Origin: Cristatella mucedo
Lineage: Eukaryota > Bryozoa > Phylactolaemata > Cristatellidae
Assembly (NCBI GenBank): GCA_009760855.2
Contig: WPIO01000100.1
Location: 1,014,501-1,078,500, forward strand
DNA length: 64,000 nt
Reading direction: 5' to 3'
Shown: positions 33,800 to 44,611 of the stretch, piece after piece
Numbering within the stretch: the first letter of the stretch is position 1
Layout of the letters: each line of letters opens with the position of its first letter
Notes under the pieces: model-generated
What the model was told of the DNA's origin: nothing
Seen by the model: only the letters and a program-made list of their open reading frames with translations
Database searches by the model: none
Translations under genes and position numbers: made by a program

Positions 33800-36455
33800 G
33801 ATAAAGTCAATGGTCAGTGAGCATATAGTGTTTAGTTTTCATTATTTATTGATTTCAATGTTATTAAAAGTAATGGAAGATCATTTGATACACAATTTAT
33901 ATGGTAAGTTTGCAATAATTTTAAATTTTAATTCTAACTTTAAGCATGCAATTTATAGACATTTCAAAGCGCTAGATTTTAGGATTGAAGACTGGAGTGA
34001 AAAGGATTCTAATCTTACATAATGGGTGGTATTAATAGCTTTTAGGCAAAGTTTACTCCCTTCTATTAGCTATCTGGAAGTAGTTGGTTACCATTACCTG
34101 CAGCTCTAGATAGTAAGAAGACAGCTGTTTATACTAAGAATATAAATTATTAATCAATGTGCTTTGTGGTGCATTCTTGGAGCATTTAATCGGAGAGAGA
34201 ATCGTACAGAGAGTATAAAGTATCTTAAGAATTATTAGCTGATACATTTCCTAACTTGAAACCTGCTTTAGATAAGTTATTTTCAGTAGAGAGTGGCAAT
34301 AATGAATCTCATAAAGTTAAAGATATTCTGAAGTTAGCTGATCTATTTGGTAGTAGCATTAACGTCTACGAGTTATTTATCGCAGTGGTCTACGACCTGA
34401 ACATTTTATGTAAGAGAAAGAACATTGTGTTGGCATGTTCTTTTATCAAAATAAAGATTGCTCTGTATCTCAGTTCACTTTAATCGTCAACTTGAATGCC
34501 TTGTTTAGGAATAGGAACGTGAGAACTGGATGAACAAAGTATTTCAGTAAGAAGTTTTTACTTAAATTTTACTCACTTGCATCTTTAGATTCTCATTACG
34601 CTGACTGTGAGACAAAAATATTAAATTGGTGTAGCTGTTAAGATGCTAAAAGCTACAGATGAGAAAGATGGTACTTGAGAATTAGTACAGTTTAGTTAAC
34701 ATTCAAAGATTTTAAAAGCTCCATGTGATGCTTATGCAGATTTTGATCGTTTATTCTCAGCAGCGAGGGAAGAAAATAAATCATAGAGGAGCGAAATAAT
34801 ACGAAATAATAATAGGTTTACTTGTCAACATATTCCATGTTCTGGTTTTTACGTTGTAGTTAATCCTGAAGAAGAAAAATGAGAAAGTCTCTGTCATTTA
34901 GGTGACCTGATAGCGTTAAGAAAATTCCAGTTAGCCTTATAGATGAGAGTGAAAAAAGTAAAGAAGAGCTTATTGACCCAGCTTATATGAGAATAATAAT
35001 AATAATAATAATGCATTTGATTAAGCACCCTCATAGAACTCAATCTCTTTCTAGGCGCTTTATATTTGCTGCAAAAGGAAGCGCGATTGAATGGTGAGTA
35101 ATATCATGTTGATAAGCATGAATAACATGGTTAGGGGTGACATGCACAGGGTCAGCATGCAAGTGTGGTTAGTGGCAGCATGCAACAGTGTCAGCACGCA
35201 TAAGCACATATGGGACGAATCACAGGGACCCACTAAATGCTGTCATAAATAAATGCGTTTTTAGTTTCCTTTTTAATGTGGTCAAGTCAGGATGTGTCGT
35301 GACGCAAGTCGGGAGTGAGCTCCAGGCTTTGGGAGCATACGAACTAAATGCACGATCTCTAAAGGATTTGAGGTTTGTACAGAGTTTGTAAGGAGTTGTA
35401 ATTTGTACGGAGAAGTATAGGGCAGACAATAAAAATTCAATGGGTTCAGAAGAAAGGGAATCAGATGAAGAAACTGAGTGAAGTGTGGAACACATATGTG
35501 AATAAGAGAATTTGAATTTTGGTGGTGAAGTTTTAGATTACTGTCACTTAGCTGGCAACGTACCGTAGAGCCGCTCATATCGCTTTTAATCTTAACTATA
35601 GAGTTAAGATATAAAAACACAAATTACCAATATTCGTTCATAATCTTTGCAGAAGTTACTCTCTCAATTGATTTTCGCGAGTTTTGAAATGCTGAGTTGA
35701 TAAAGAATCTTATCGCTAACAATATGGAGAAGTATCCAAGCATTGATATTAACAGACTTACTTTCAAGGATTCAATGCAGATGATGAATGGCACCTTAGA
35801 TTATCGTGTAAAGAATCCTAGATTATCTGGAAGTAAATTTCCAGTAACTCTATCTAAGTTAAAAATAACTATGAAGAATTCAAGTTTCACTTGCTAACTA
35901 GAAAGAGAATATATATATATATATATATATCCATGTGTAAGTATATGACTGGATATGCATGGTTTAAAGAGGGAAAGCTACCTATTATTGAATCATTTTC
36001 ATCTTTGAATGGAAAGGAAATAAGTAAGGATAAACATGAGCATGCTAAAAAGGTTTGAAATGCATTTAACATTAGATATGGGTGGTTGTCATATTTAGCT
36101 TTAAATGTATTGTTGCTAGATGATGTATTTCATGCTTTTTAGAAACTTTATGCATTCTCGCCATCGATTAGATCCAGCTCTAAAAACTCCTCCCGTAACT
36201 TGGGCGGCCTTTAAGGTATACAAAGATTTTTTTTTTCTAGAATTACTTACCAATGTTCAGCATAAGAGATTCGTTGAGAAGGCTATTTGTGAAGGAATGT
36301 GTGAAGTTTCAACTAGACACGTTAAGGCTAATAATGATTATTGCCACGACGATTGATGGGAAAAAATAAAAATTGGGGCCATTTTGAACTTCGACGCTAC
36401 TAATCTTTGCGGACGGGCATTGTCTCCATGTCCACCTAATGGACGATGTAAGTTC
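33800..36455 (+). pseudogene. Broken protein-primed family B DNA polymerase, Polinton/Maverick type
   Basis: Degraded remains of a large virus-like DNA element's replication polymerase, spread over all three plus frames with many stops. Seen in order: a conserved N-terminal block (about 34085-34180); the exonuclease ExoI motif YADFD (34733-34747) followed by a His-Pro-Cys block near 34825; an internal DSMQ block (about 35780); the LLT...H..FVEKAI...VS block (36240-36335); and polymerase motif A with its Asp at 36393-36395 (FDATNLCGRALS). Homology ends abruptly near 36455 at a GC-rich block, so motifs B and C are missing. Base composition is strongly AT-rich, unlike the flanks. A LINE-A copy (34988-35393) splits it. 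It is non-functional. An adintovirus-like origin is equally possible. Confidence 0.82.
34988..35393 (-). mobile_element. LINE-A copy inserted in the polymerase relic
   Basis: (AAT)n at 34990-35011, then the full complement of the 3' hairpin, UTR and ORF C-terminus (CGTGACGCAAGTCGGGAGTG), ending near TTTGAGGTTTGTAC at 35393. It is close to the family consensus, so it is younger than the decay of its host. Confidence 0.93.
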
Positions 36456-36459
36456 CGAT

Positions 36460-37200
36460 TCGGCGCCAGCTCGTCGTTCCGTTCGATCGACTCGGCGCCG
36501 CCCGCAGCGGCGAGGACGCGTCCGCTGGCCGATCGCCGGCGGCTAGCAGGCTCGCGCACAAGTACGCAGTCGCGAACCGTCGACCCATGGCGCCGATCGA
36601 GTGGCCTCGACTCGGAAGTCGGACGTTCGTGTATCGACGGCGCCGTCGGTGAAGCTACGTCGCGCCGCCACCAACACCCGTAGCGGAGTCGGGCGATTCG
36701 CGCGGCTGAAAGTTGGGGCGGCGGCGCGCGCTCGCCCGGGGCGCCGGACGAAGCGCTCGCTCGCCGGAAGCTGCCCCGGCTTCGATCCGGAGGAGCGCCG
36801 GAAGAGCGCGAGCGTACTTCCGCCGCGGCTTCGGCAGACGCGGCGACGGCGAGCAGCCGACGAACGCGTCGGCAGACAAAGCAAGCACCCAGGAGCCGAC
36901 CTTCGTCGGCTGCACTCGCTCGAGGAAAGGCATCGTTCCGAGATGTCGTTGGCTGCAGAGATGTTTCGAGCTTTTCCGAGATCATGCGGCAGACAATGAG
37001 CGAGCCGACGACGGCCCCGTTTTGGCCGCTCAGCGTCGGCTTAGCTTAGTCACGTGGCGGCGCCGCCGGCGGCGCCTCATGGCCATTTCTTCGAGCGGTC
37101 CAGCGCGCGACTTCACGCTTGGATTGCGCGACGCGCTCTCGCGGGCTCCATGCTGTCGTAAGAGAAGAGTTTGAGTTTAGGCTCGCTGTACGGCAAAGGT
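36460..37200. promoter_or_regulatory. GC/CpG-rich block, possible promoter or 5' exon
   Basis: A sharp switch from AT-rich virus-like sequence to about two-thirds G+C with dense CpG. Long frames are open on both strands (215 codons minus, 153 codons plus), as expected from composition. Donor-like sites occur at TGTC|GTAAGA (about 37158) and CAAAG|GTAAGA (about 37199). I infer a possible 5' exon of an unknown plus-strand gene; no product recognised. Confidence 0.35.
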
Positions 37201-37246
37201 AAGATTTCAATTATGTACCTTCCGTTTACTCCCGCTTTGTGAACAG

Positions 37247-37345
37247 CACTTTGCATGTCATGCAAAGTGTAAGTTGCCGAAGTTCCATCAATTGGTAGGT
37301 AGTTGATGATTGCTGAAGTTCCATCAATTGGTAGGTAGGTAGGTT
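37247..37345. repeat. Palindrome and short direct repeats
   Basis: CACTTTGCATG-T-CATGCAAAGTG is a perfect 11-bp inverted repeat near 37248-37270. Next to it GAAGTTCCATCAATTGGTAG occurs twice (about 37279 and 37315), the second followed by (GTAG)n. Confidence 0.85.
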
Positions 37346-37689
37346 GGAAATTTTCTTTTTAATTACAAAGCTGCAAAATCTTGCTGAAAAAGTCCGTACC
37401 CCTAAATGTCTATTAGATTTATCGAAACAGCGCCGTTCTCAATTAGCCGGACTCAGCTTCCGAGATAACTATTAGTCGTGGTTCCTATATTTAAGGGTCT
37501 TGTAACCGGTTATGCAATAATCAACGGCAAGTCAGCGTGATAGCCGACGCCGCCTGCAAGGCAGTCAGTTGTGCCTAAGCAGTTGAGCTGAGTAGTCGCG
37601 GGGCATGGGCTTTGAGTAGCACGACGAGGTCGTGGTGGTGTGCGTCGTCATGGCTGCCAGTACACGCCGGTTAGCCTCCGTTGTTGTCA

Positions 37690-37868
37690 AATAAAAAAAA
37701 GCACTAACTGATTTAACAGCCTCTTTTGTAAAGCGACAAAGGAGTATTTACGGCTATCGCCGCCGCTTGCAGCGTGGATAAAGGATCGCCCATCAGAGGA
37801 TTCGAACCGGTGACCTCGGTCCCGAGATCGTGATAAGCAACCGCCTTACCTAGTGCGCCGTCACGGCA
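37690..37868 (-). mobile_element. SINE-A copy
   Basis: Complement of SINE-A, full length: AACAGCCTCTTTTGTAAAGC, GGCTATCGCCGCCGCTTGCA, B-box complement GGATTCGAACCGGTGA, and A-box complement CCGCCTTACCTAGTGCGCCG. Confidence 0.9.
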
Positions 37869-39060
37869 GACTTCTACCGCGCCGCAGAGAAAGACTTGTT
37901 GGCTTAATGTGACGGCGCTCTAAGTTCCTGCCGTTCCGCAGCGATTAGCACAGCCGCGCGACACGTCGAGGCTGAACTCAAAAGTCGTCGGCCTCGTTTC
38001 CGAGGCGCGAGGCCTCGTCGGTATTTCGCGGGCGTCGGCTACTCGGACTAGGACCGCTTTGAGCGCCACGTTCGCTACCGCTCGTTCGCAGGTACTTCCG
38101 GATGCGGCGTCCACTGCACTCCATTAGTAACGATGCGTTTACCCGTGGGAATGTATTGTTGTGAGCGCTTTTAGCGGCTCATACCAGTCTGTCTCACAAT
38201 GACCAGTGCGCGCATAGCAATCTATTCCTAGCAGAAGCGCGATCATTACTTTTTAAGCAAGCTCCTCAAAGCGCGGCTAACGAGTCCTACGACCATGCAA
38301 CGGTAAGTAGTGACGTCACGGTTGCATGACACGGCACAGCAATCGTTAGCTCCCGTAAGTCAATAATAATAGTAATAATAGCAAGAACAAATCAGCGTGC
38401 TTTCTTGCTGTACACGCTGGAGTGCAAGAAGGCTGTTTTCGTAAGTTTTGGTAATAGTATAATTTTAATACATCTGTCTACCAATCTCTGATAAATAAAT
38501 CTCTTTTTTCGTTCCACTTAGCATACGCTGTAATGAAAGTCCGTTCTATATACGCAATGGTACTGTCTGACATGCTTTCACCAAGCCATACGCTACGAAT
38601 TTGTATCAATTGACGGTCAATTCATTCCCATTGATAAGAAGTAGAAAAGCGACTAAACTAATAATTTTTTTGAGCGGGGACCACTACAACTAATTCATTT
38701 TTTAAATTGTGTCTCAACATAAGGAATAGTACCGTTCAGAAATCCGCAAGATTGTCTGCTCAGCTATCAAAGTTAAGCACGCATTGACAAAATTTCCGAA
38801 GCCAGCATTACATGACGTTTGGATGCAGACAATACGGTTGCGTACGCGACTTCTCAATTAGAACCGAGCGCGACAGGACCAGCAGGAGCTCAAGTGCTCA
38901 CCAGCTCGTTGAGCTGAAAATCCTTAAAAGGAATCCCAATTGAAAATTTAACGTCATTCGACGCTTCTTTGAGCTCCTTGCTATTTCACCACGACGCACG
39001 TTTGCTTCCGGCTGTGGGTACTAGTCCTGCAGTGAGCAGTTCATAATTTGTCACTTCGAG
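37869..39060. other. Intergenic; overlapping open frames at 37920-38126
   Basis: At 37923-38126 both strands are open for more than 60 codons in GC-rich DNA. On the plus strand the stretch could be an exon between TTCCGCAG (37950) and GCAG|GTACTT (about 38093). No product recognised. The rest (38127-39060) shows nothing I can support. Confidence 0.25.
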
Positions 39061-39069
39061 GTGAGGGAT

Positions 39070-39228
39070 AGCCGTGATGGCACACTAGGTAAGGCGGTTG
39101 CTTTCATGACCTCGTTCCCGAGGTCGTGGGTTCGATTCCTGCGGTGGGCGATTCTTTATCGCCACTGCTAGCGGTGGTGATAGCCGTAAAGGCTCTTCTG
39201 TCGCTATACAAAAGGAGGCTGTTTAATC
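39070..39228 (+). mobile_element. SINE-A copy
   Basis: Full-length match: A box TGGCACACTAGGTAAGGCGG, B box GTGGGTTCGATTCCTGCGG, body GGTGATAGCCGTAAAGGCTC, end GAGGCTGTTTAATCAGC. Confidence 0.95.
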
Positions 39229-40140
39229 AGCAAGCCACTGAAGGTCTTATGCGAAGGTCACGGTCGTGCGCCCACTGGGTCTGACGCTACAGGTCACTAT
39301 TTGGCAATTCACCTCATGGGTAGAAAGAAATCTAGCTCATTCGGTCAGATCTGGTTCGCAGCGGGCTATTCTTCATTGCCCGCTATAAGTCTGACAAAAG
39401 CGGCGACGACTCTGCAGTTGTTATGCACGAGTTATTGTTGAATCGGCTAATTAATTTGAGCCCCATTCGAGGCACTGAAACCCCGTAAGGCAGCGGATGC
39501 ATATCCAAGTCTTTCTGAATCGTAAAGCTGTGAAATACTGCTGATAATGTGGGCCGTCTCTGCATTTATATCGAGTGGCCGTCAACTAATTGTGTACGAT
39601 TGCAGCGGCTCGCCCTGGTCTCGCTCCTCCTCGCAATGCCCGGTGCACGTGACCGAATGTAGCCCTAGCAGAAGCGCCATCGGTACTGGCGTAGCTGGCT
39701 TGTAGAATCACGACAAAACGAGACATAGCATTTGGACTAATTCTGGTCAAGTCTACCGACAGTAGCACAGCACGTTAGTAACCACTAATACCCGTTACTC
39801 AATCGTAATCATTCCATTTTGCTACCCTGCTGTACTCACAGTAGGGCGAGAGGGCCTCGGTGGTCTTACGAGTCATAAAGTACAACTTACTTATTAATTA
39901 TCACTTAATGGTTATGTCTTAATATTGGATGAACGCCATAAGCCATTGTACATCCTGTTCCTAATGTTTATAAATCAGGAGCCGTGAATAATCGCCGACA
40001 ACAGTTACTACCGTGCTGATTCAGTATCAAATTTTAGTATCAATTGACGTGAGCAAGTTACTTGTCAAAGCAAAGTGGGCTACTCATCTTCAATTTGCGA
40101 ATCTCTACTAATTAGGGCGCGAAAGTGCGTCCTTTCCTTT
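39229..40140. other. Intergenic, unassigned
   Basis: No gene or repeat recognised. Confidence 0.35.
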
Positions 40141-40144
40141 CCCT

Positions 40145-40270
40145 CCGTCACACCACAAAATGGCCTACATCCGTGACGTGGCAAGATGGCGCAACGGTGT
40201 CTGCAGTGACCTAACTACTAGGACTCAGCGAAGCGAGTCCACGGACAGTAAGCTGCTCGTAAGAAATATA
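40145..40270 (+). repeat. Dispersed repeat, copy 1
   Basis: Shares CGTGACGTGGCAAGATGGCG-like and AGCGAAGCGAGTCCAC...GACAGTAA...CTCGTA segments with 59500-59620. Family unknown. A 95-codon plus frame (40310-40597) follows with no recognisable domain. Confidence 0.65.
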
Positions 40271-40717
40271 TTCGATGAAGAGAGTGCAGACGCCTGACAA
40301 CATCTGTTTGTGTCGGTCGTGGCCTTTGACAGGCGGTATTCGACGAGAACTCTGAGGAAACTTAGCACTCAGAATGCTACAAAACTCGGTTGGCAGTTCA
40401 CTTCGACAGTCAACTGCCTTTCGTCTGCAACTAACAGTTTTAAACGCAATGGACTCGCAGACATCTATCTTAATGTGATTCAAACATATTCTTGTCAGGA
40501 TTTAAGACTTTTGATCGTTGCTGTACGTAAATGTCAAGCTAGGTCAAGCTTGACTGCTTTCAATAGCCTCGTTTACTTAGTGGCAGAACGGCTGTAGCGG
40601 CAATAACTTTCGCTCGCTGTGGGCACAAAATGCAGTTCCAGCAGAAGAACTGGAACTCTGCCTCCCGGGTGTCAGCATTCTCTTGGCTTATTACTCCAGG
40701 GCAAATAATCGGTGATA

Positions 40718-41060
40718 ATTATAATAATAAATTTGATATCGCGCCCTCAGAGAACTCAATTTCTTTCTAGGCACTTTGCATTTGCTGCAAAGGAAGTACG
40801 ATCGAGTGGTTAGCGGTAGCATGATCAATAAACAACATGAATAACATGGTTAGGGGTGACATGTACAAGGTCAGCATGCAAGTTTGGTGAGACAGCATGC
40901 AGCAGGTGTTAACACGTGTAAGCACATAAAGAAAGAATCTCTCGTAGCCCATCCCCCCTGTTTTTGGTTTCTTTTTAAATGTGGTGGAGGTGTTGTGACG
41001 CAAGTCGGAATGAGTGTCAGGCTTTGGGAACATACAAGCTGAAGGCACGGTCTCCAAAGG
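40718..41060 (-). mobile_element. LINE-A copy, 3' part
   Basis: (AAT)n-like tail, 3' hairpin complement, UTR and ORF end, stopping at CACGGTCTCCAAAGG. It lies directly back-to-back with the plus-strand copy that follows. Confidence 0.9.
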
Positions 41061-41500
41061 AACACCCCTGACTTATGCCGAGCTGGTTTGCTCTAGCGGT
41101 TAAGGTGCTCACCCCGACCAAGGTCTGACTGAGGTCGTGAGCTCGTGCCCCGAGGCATATGTGAAGCGCCTGAATAGAGATTAAGTTTTCTTGGGGCGCT
41201 ATATAAATGAATTATATTTTTTATGACATTTAAAAAGAAGCTAAAAATGCAATAATCTATACAGCGTCTAGTGGGTCCATGCGACTCTCCTTTCTGTGCT
41301 TATGTTTGCTGACACCGTGACACTCTGGCTGCCACTAACCAGTTTTGCATGCTGACCCTGCGCACGTCACCTCTAACCTTTATTATGCTTGTTGTCATTG
41401 AGCATGCTACCACTAACAATTCGACCGTGCTTCCATTGCAGCAAATGTTAAGTGCCTAGAAAGAGCTCAAGTTCACTGAGGGAAATATGTAAATGTAACA
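41061..41500 (+). mobile_element. LINE-A copy, 3' part, split by a SINE-B
   Basis: Begins ACACCCCTGACTTATG, interrupted at 41078-41220 by SINE-B, resumes ACATTTAAAAAGAAGC, and reads through UTR and hairpin (AAGTGCCTAGAAAGAGCTCA). Confidence 0.87.
41078..41220 (+). mobile_element. SINE-B copy with target-site duplication
   Basis: Complete SINE-B: CCGAGCTGGTTTGCTCTAGC head, A box GGTTAAGGTGCTCACCCC, B-box region GAGCTCGTGCCCC, LINE-A-like tail GAATAGAGATTAAGTTTTCT, and end ATAAATGAATTATATTTT. TTATG at 41073-41077 is repeated at 41221-41225, a target duplication within LINE-A. Confidence 0.93.
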
Positions 41501-41599
41501 TTACATTACATATAGTCATTATTATTGATATTATTATCATCATCAGCGATCGTACTGGGCACTTAAGGATTACCCGCTGCAGTCTAAACCGGACTTTGG

Positions 41600-41790
41600 T
41601 GAGCCGTGATGGCACACTGGTGTTGTGTCTGCCTGCTGCTTCTGCAATCTTAATTAGTGCAGCAGCATCGGCCATTAATGTATGCCCACCTGCAGCAGGT
41701 GGGTGGGCAATTGATTTAGCGCAGAGTCCGGCCTTTGATGTAAGGATGTGGCACGCAACAGATGTACTCCCCCTTCTGCGGTGAGGCATT
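41600..41790. repeat. Dispersed repeat with CCCACCTGC hairpin, copy 1
   Basis: Homologous to 43310-43480 (shared TTAATTAGTGC, CAGCAGGTGGGTGGGCAATTG, CGGCCTTTGATGTAAGGATG). It contains a perfect 9-bp-arm hairpin at 41685-41703. It is joined to the first ~25 bp of a SINE-A (GAGCCGTGATGGCACACTGG). Family unknown. Confidence 0.7.
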
Positions 41791-42208
41791 CAGCTCGTAT
41801 GTGTACCCGTTAAGGGAGTAAAGATCGAGTCTCATTAACCGCTCCCGTCCGGGCTGTGCCTCCGTGGGACTCCACTAGCGCTGCTGCCGCCGGAGCCACA
41901 ACAATACTACAAGTAGTAGCACGGAATGGTTTACTCGTGCCAAAAATAGTATCAGACCTTCTATGACCTAGGCGGTACGCCTATACTGAGGTACGAAATT
42001 TTTAACGGCTGAGAGCACTTTATGCCTTGACTTCTAACGTTTGAGAAGCCCGTAGCAAGGCCAAAGATTTCGATGCCGCTAAAACGTGTTGTGCCAGTGT
42101 GTCTGGGCGATAATTCGATACACAGTTGTGATAATCAGCCGGCCGACGTAAAGCAAGATTATCACAAGCTGCGAAACGAGTCGATTCTGATCTTTTCGTG
42201 ATTGACGG

Positions 42209-43100
42209 ATGAGGAAGCCCGGATTGAGGCCCCGAGAGGTTTCGGCTGGAGCAGCAGCAGCAGCTTGCCTGAGCAGAGACCGGTACATGACGCTAGATGA
42301 CGAGCCAGCTTCATTGCCGGTCGGATCCCACCGTCAACTGCCCGCAAGAGTCAGACAGGCAAGCGGAACTCATTCAGCTGCCCCGCAGCTATCCGGCTGC
42401 AATACTGGTGGAGGAAGCGGGTACGGGTGTGCTTCCGACCTAGTAGCGGCCACAGGCGAAGAGTGCCCGAACTATGCAAGTGCGCAGCAGCAGCAGCAGC
42501 AGCGGCGGCGGCGGCCAAAGACAAAGGACGGGTGGCATGCGACGGCTTTCAGCCGCGAGGCAGCCTGCGACTGGGTGCAGGCGACCCGCGAGAGCGACCT
42601 CTCGGTGGCGAACCGCAGCAGCGAGAGCTTCGTAGCGACGGAGAGCATCTAAGCCACCGAGGAGCACAGCGGCGCAAGCGCCCCGGTGGTGAAGAGAACC
42701 CGCAAAAGCGTCTCCGCACTGAGCGCAGAAGAGCACCCGTGACAGCGAGGTATCGACCGCGAAGCGCAGCAGCGAAAGTGTCCTAGCAGTGGAGAGCGCC
42801 CGCACGAGCGTCTCGGTACAGAGCGCAGAGGAGCGCAACCGAGAGATTGACTCGGTGGAGGGTAACTCCGAGAACGACGAGGCCATAATAATGAGCCGGA
42901 GTGGTCTTCGCAGGGCTGGGTCGGCCGGCTGCTAGCGCCTGAGACCGGGCATTAGGGCTAACATGGAGGTAACCTGCGAGAACCGCATGACTGTGGAAGC
43001 GGCGTCCGAGCCTTTCCTAACGGTGGGCAATATCTACGACCAGCTGCTCACGAGGGGTAGAGCTGATGCGTGCCTCTTGCGAATGGTTGTCACGTAGCCT
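42209..43100 (+). other. Unassigned coding-like region with CAG repeats
   Basis: A 147-codon plus frame (42209-42652) contains a short poly-Gln/poly-Arg run from (CAG)n(CGG)n at 42484-42515 and an Ala run from CAG at 42247-42265. Downstream, degenerate repeats of a Ser/Glu-rich segment (GCAGCAGCGAGAGCTTCGTA near 42619 and GCAGCAGCGAAAGTGTCCTA near 42766, about 150 bp apart) run into stops. A 44-codon frame starts at 42961. It may be a decayed retroelement ORF. No domain recognised. Confidence 0.25.
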
Positions 43101-43309
43101 GCAAACCGGTTAAGCCGGTCTGGAGCCTTCAACGTCAAAATTAGACACCAGATAGAGCCCGAACGAAATACTATAGGACAGGGCAACACCTTAAACTTCG
43201 GGGCCACCATCAGAGCAGGCAGTAGAGAAGGAACCGATGGCTACACTGTCCAGTCACTAGGGTCACCCCTTCCCAAGCCAGACTGGCTGGGACAATGATA
43301 TCCATTTTC

Positions 43310-43480
43310 TATGGGGAAGGGATGTGTGCCCGCTGCTTCTATTGTAATTAGTGCCGCAGTATCGACTAATAATGTATGCCCCACCTGCAGCAGGTGGTTG
43401 GGCAATTGATTCGCTGCAGCTTTCGGCCTTTCATGTAAGGATGTGGCCCGCCATAGATCACTCCCCTCTGACAAGTCACT
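43310..43480. repeat. Dispersed repeat, copy 2
   Basis: Second copy of the 41600-41790 family, here with one mismatch in the CCACCTGCAGCAGGTGG hairpin. It is again directly followed by SINE-A sequence. Confidence 0.7.
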
Positions 43481-43483
43481 TTT

Positions 43484-43655
43484 GAGCCGTGATGGCAGAC
43501 TAGGTAAGGCGGTTGCTTTCACGACCTCGGCCCCGAGGTCGTGGGTTCGATTCCTGCGGTGGGCGATTCCTTATCGCCACTGCAAGCGGTGGCGATAGCC
43601 GTCAAGGCTCTTCTGTAGCTATACAAAAAGAAGCTGTTTAATCAGCTACGATTTT
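43484..43655 (+). mobile_element. SINE-A copy
   Basis: Full length, near consensus: GAGCCGTGATGGCAGACTAG, B box GTGGGTTCGATTCCTGCGG, end GCTGTTTAATCAGCTACGAT and T run. Confidence 0.95.
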
Positions 43656-43707
43656 TTTCCATTTCCGTGCTGTCTCTGTGAGACTCCACAAGAACAGTCA
43701 CCGCCGG

Positions 43708-43885
43708 AGTTATGGTCATACAACACTAGATAAGGCGGTTGCTTTTCACGACCTTAGTACCGAGATCGTGGGTTCGAATCTTACAGTGGGCGATCATTCA
43801 TCGCTGCTGCAAGCGGCAGCGATAGCCGCAAGTGCCCTTCTGTTGCTATACAAAAGAGGTTTGTTAATCAGCTGGTATTTAATTA
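43708..43885 (+). mobile_element. SINE-A copy
   Basis: Second copy in tandem orientation about 55 bp after the previous one. The A-box region is diverged (CACTAGATAAGGCGG); B box GTGGGTTCGAATCTTACAG. Confidence 0.9.
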
Positions 43886-44129
43886 TTCTTTTTGTAAGAC
43901 TAGAGCCCAAGCCCTGGGGGCAAAGGGTACGAGTGCCTCATTGGATACTAAGAGCCTCTTCTTCAGAGCGAATTTAAGTCAGCACTACCCGATTCCGTGA
44001 GTTGATTACTAATTGGTGGAGGGCTCGTATATACCAGATGTTGCAAAACCTAAGGTCATGCCAAATCAACTTTTTCAATCTTATTGCAGCTTATAAATCG
44101 TACCTTACACAGGTCCTAAATAATTTAAT

Positions 44130-44285
44130 GCCTCGCTGGTTTGGCCCTATGGTTAAGGCGCTTGCCCAGACAAGGTCAATATGTAATGTATTTAATAACC
44201 GAAGTCGTGTGCTTGAGCCCCCTCCCGTGGTACCAGTGAAATGCTTGAATAAGTATTAAGTCTTTATATGGCACATATAAATTAA
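44130..44285 (+). mobile_element. SINE-B copy, diverged
   Basis: CCTCGCTGGTTTGGCCCTAT, A box GGTTAAGGCGCTTGCCC, B-box region GTGCTTGAGCCCC, tail CTTGAATAAGTATTAAGTCT. Confidence 0.8.
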
Positions 44286-44611
44286 ATTGTTTATTTATTT
44301 ATATTTAGCTGGGCTGAACCGTCGTTGCGCATCCGTAAAGTTTTTTAAATGACTGTTACTGAATGCCGAGCTGCCTTTCAGTAAAAAAAATTCATCGCAA
44401 GCTTATGACTTTACTAGTTTTTTGTAAAAGTTCAAGCAAATCACATTCTGACTATCATTGTTAACGAAAATTAAACAGTCGGTTTATGGAGTGCTTACTT
44501 CATAGCCAGCTATTTTAAGTTTGAGATATATAAAACAGTAGATGAAAGAGCCGGTTTTCTACACTCCAAGTTCACAAATATTTATTGAAAAAACTTCAAA
44601 TTAAGCCTCTA

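Noticed and set aside
36338-37174. 215-codon minus and 153-codon plus ORFs
   Set aside because: Overlapping frames in a very GC-rich block where stop codons are rare; Arg/Ala/Ser composition reflects base content. The first part of the minus frame is antisense to the polymerase relic.
37920-38126. Overlapping ORFs on both strands with splice-like borders
   Set aside because: GC-rich, both strands open, no homolog recognised; left as unassigned sequence.
42440-42886. 148-codon minus-strand ORF and overlapping plus ORFs with poly-Ala, poly-Gln and poly-Leu
   Set aside because: Open because of CAG/CGG repeats and degenerate tandem repeats; strand and frame cannot be decided.
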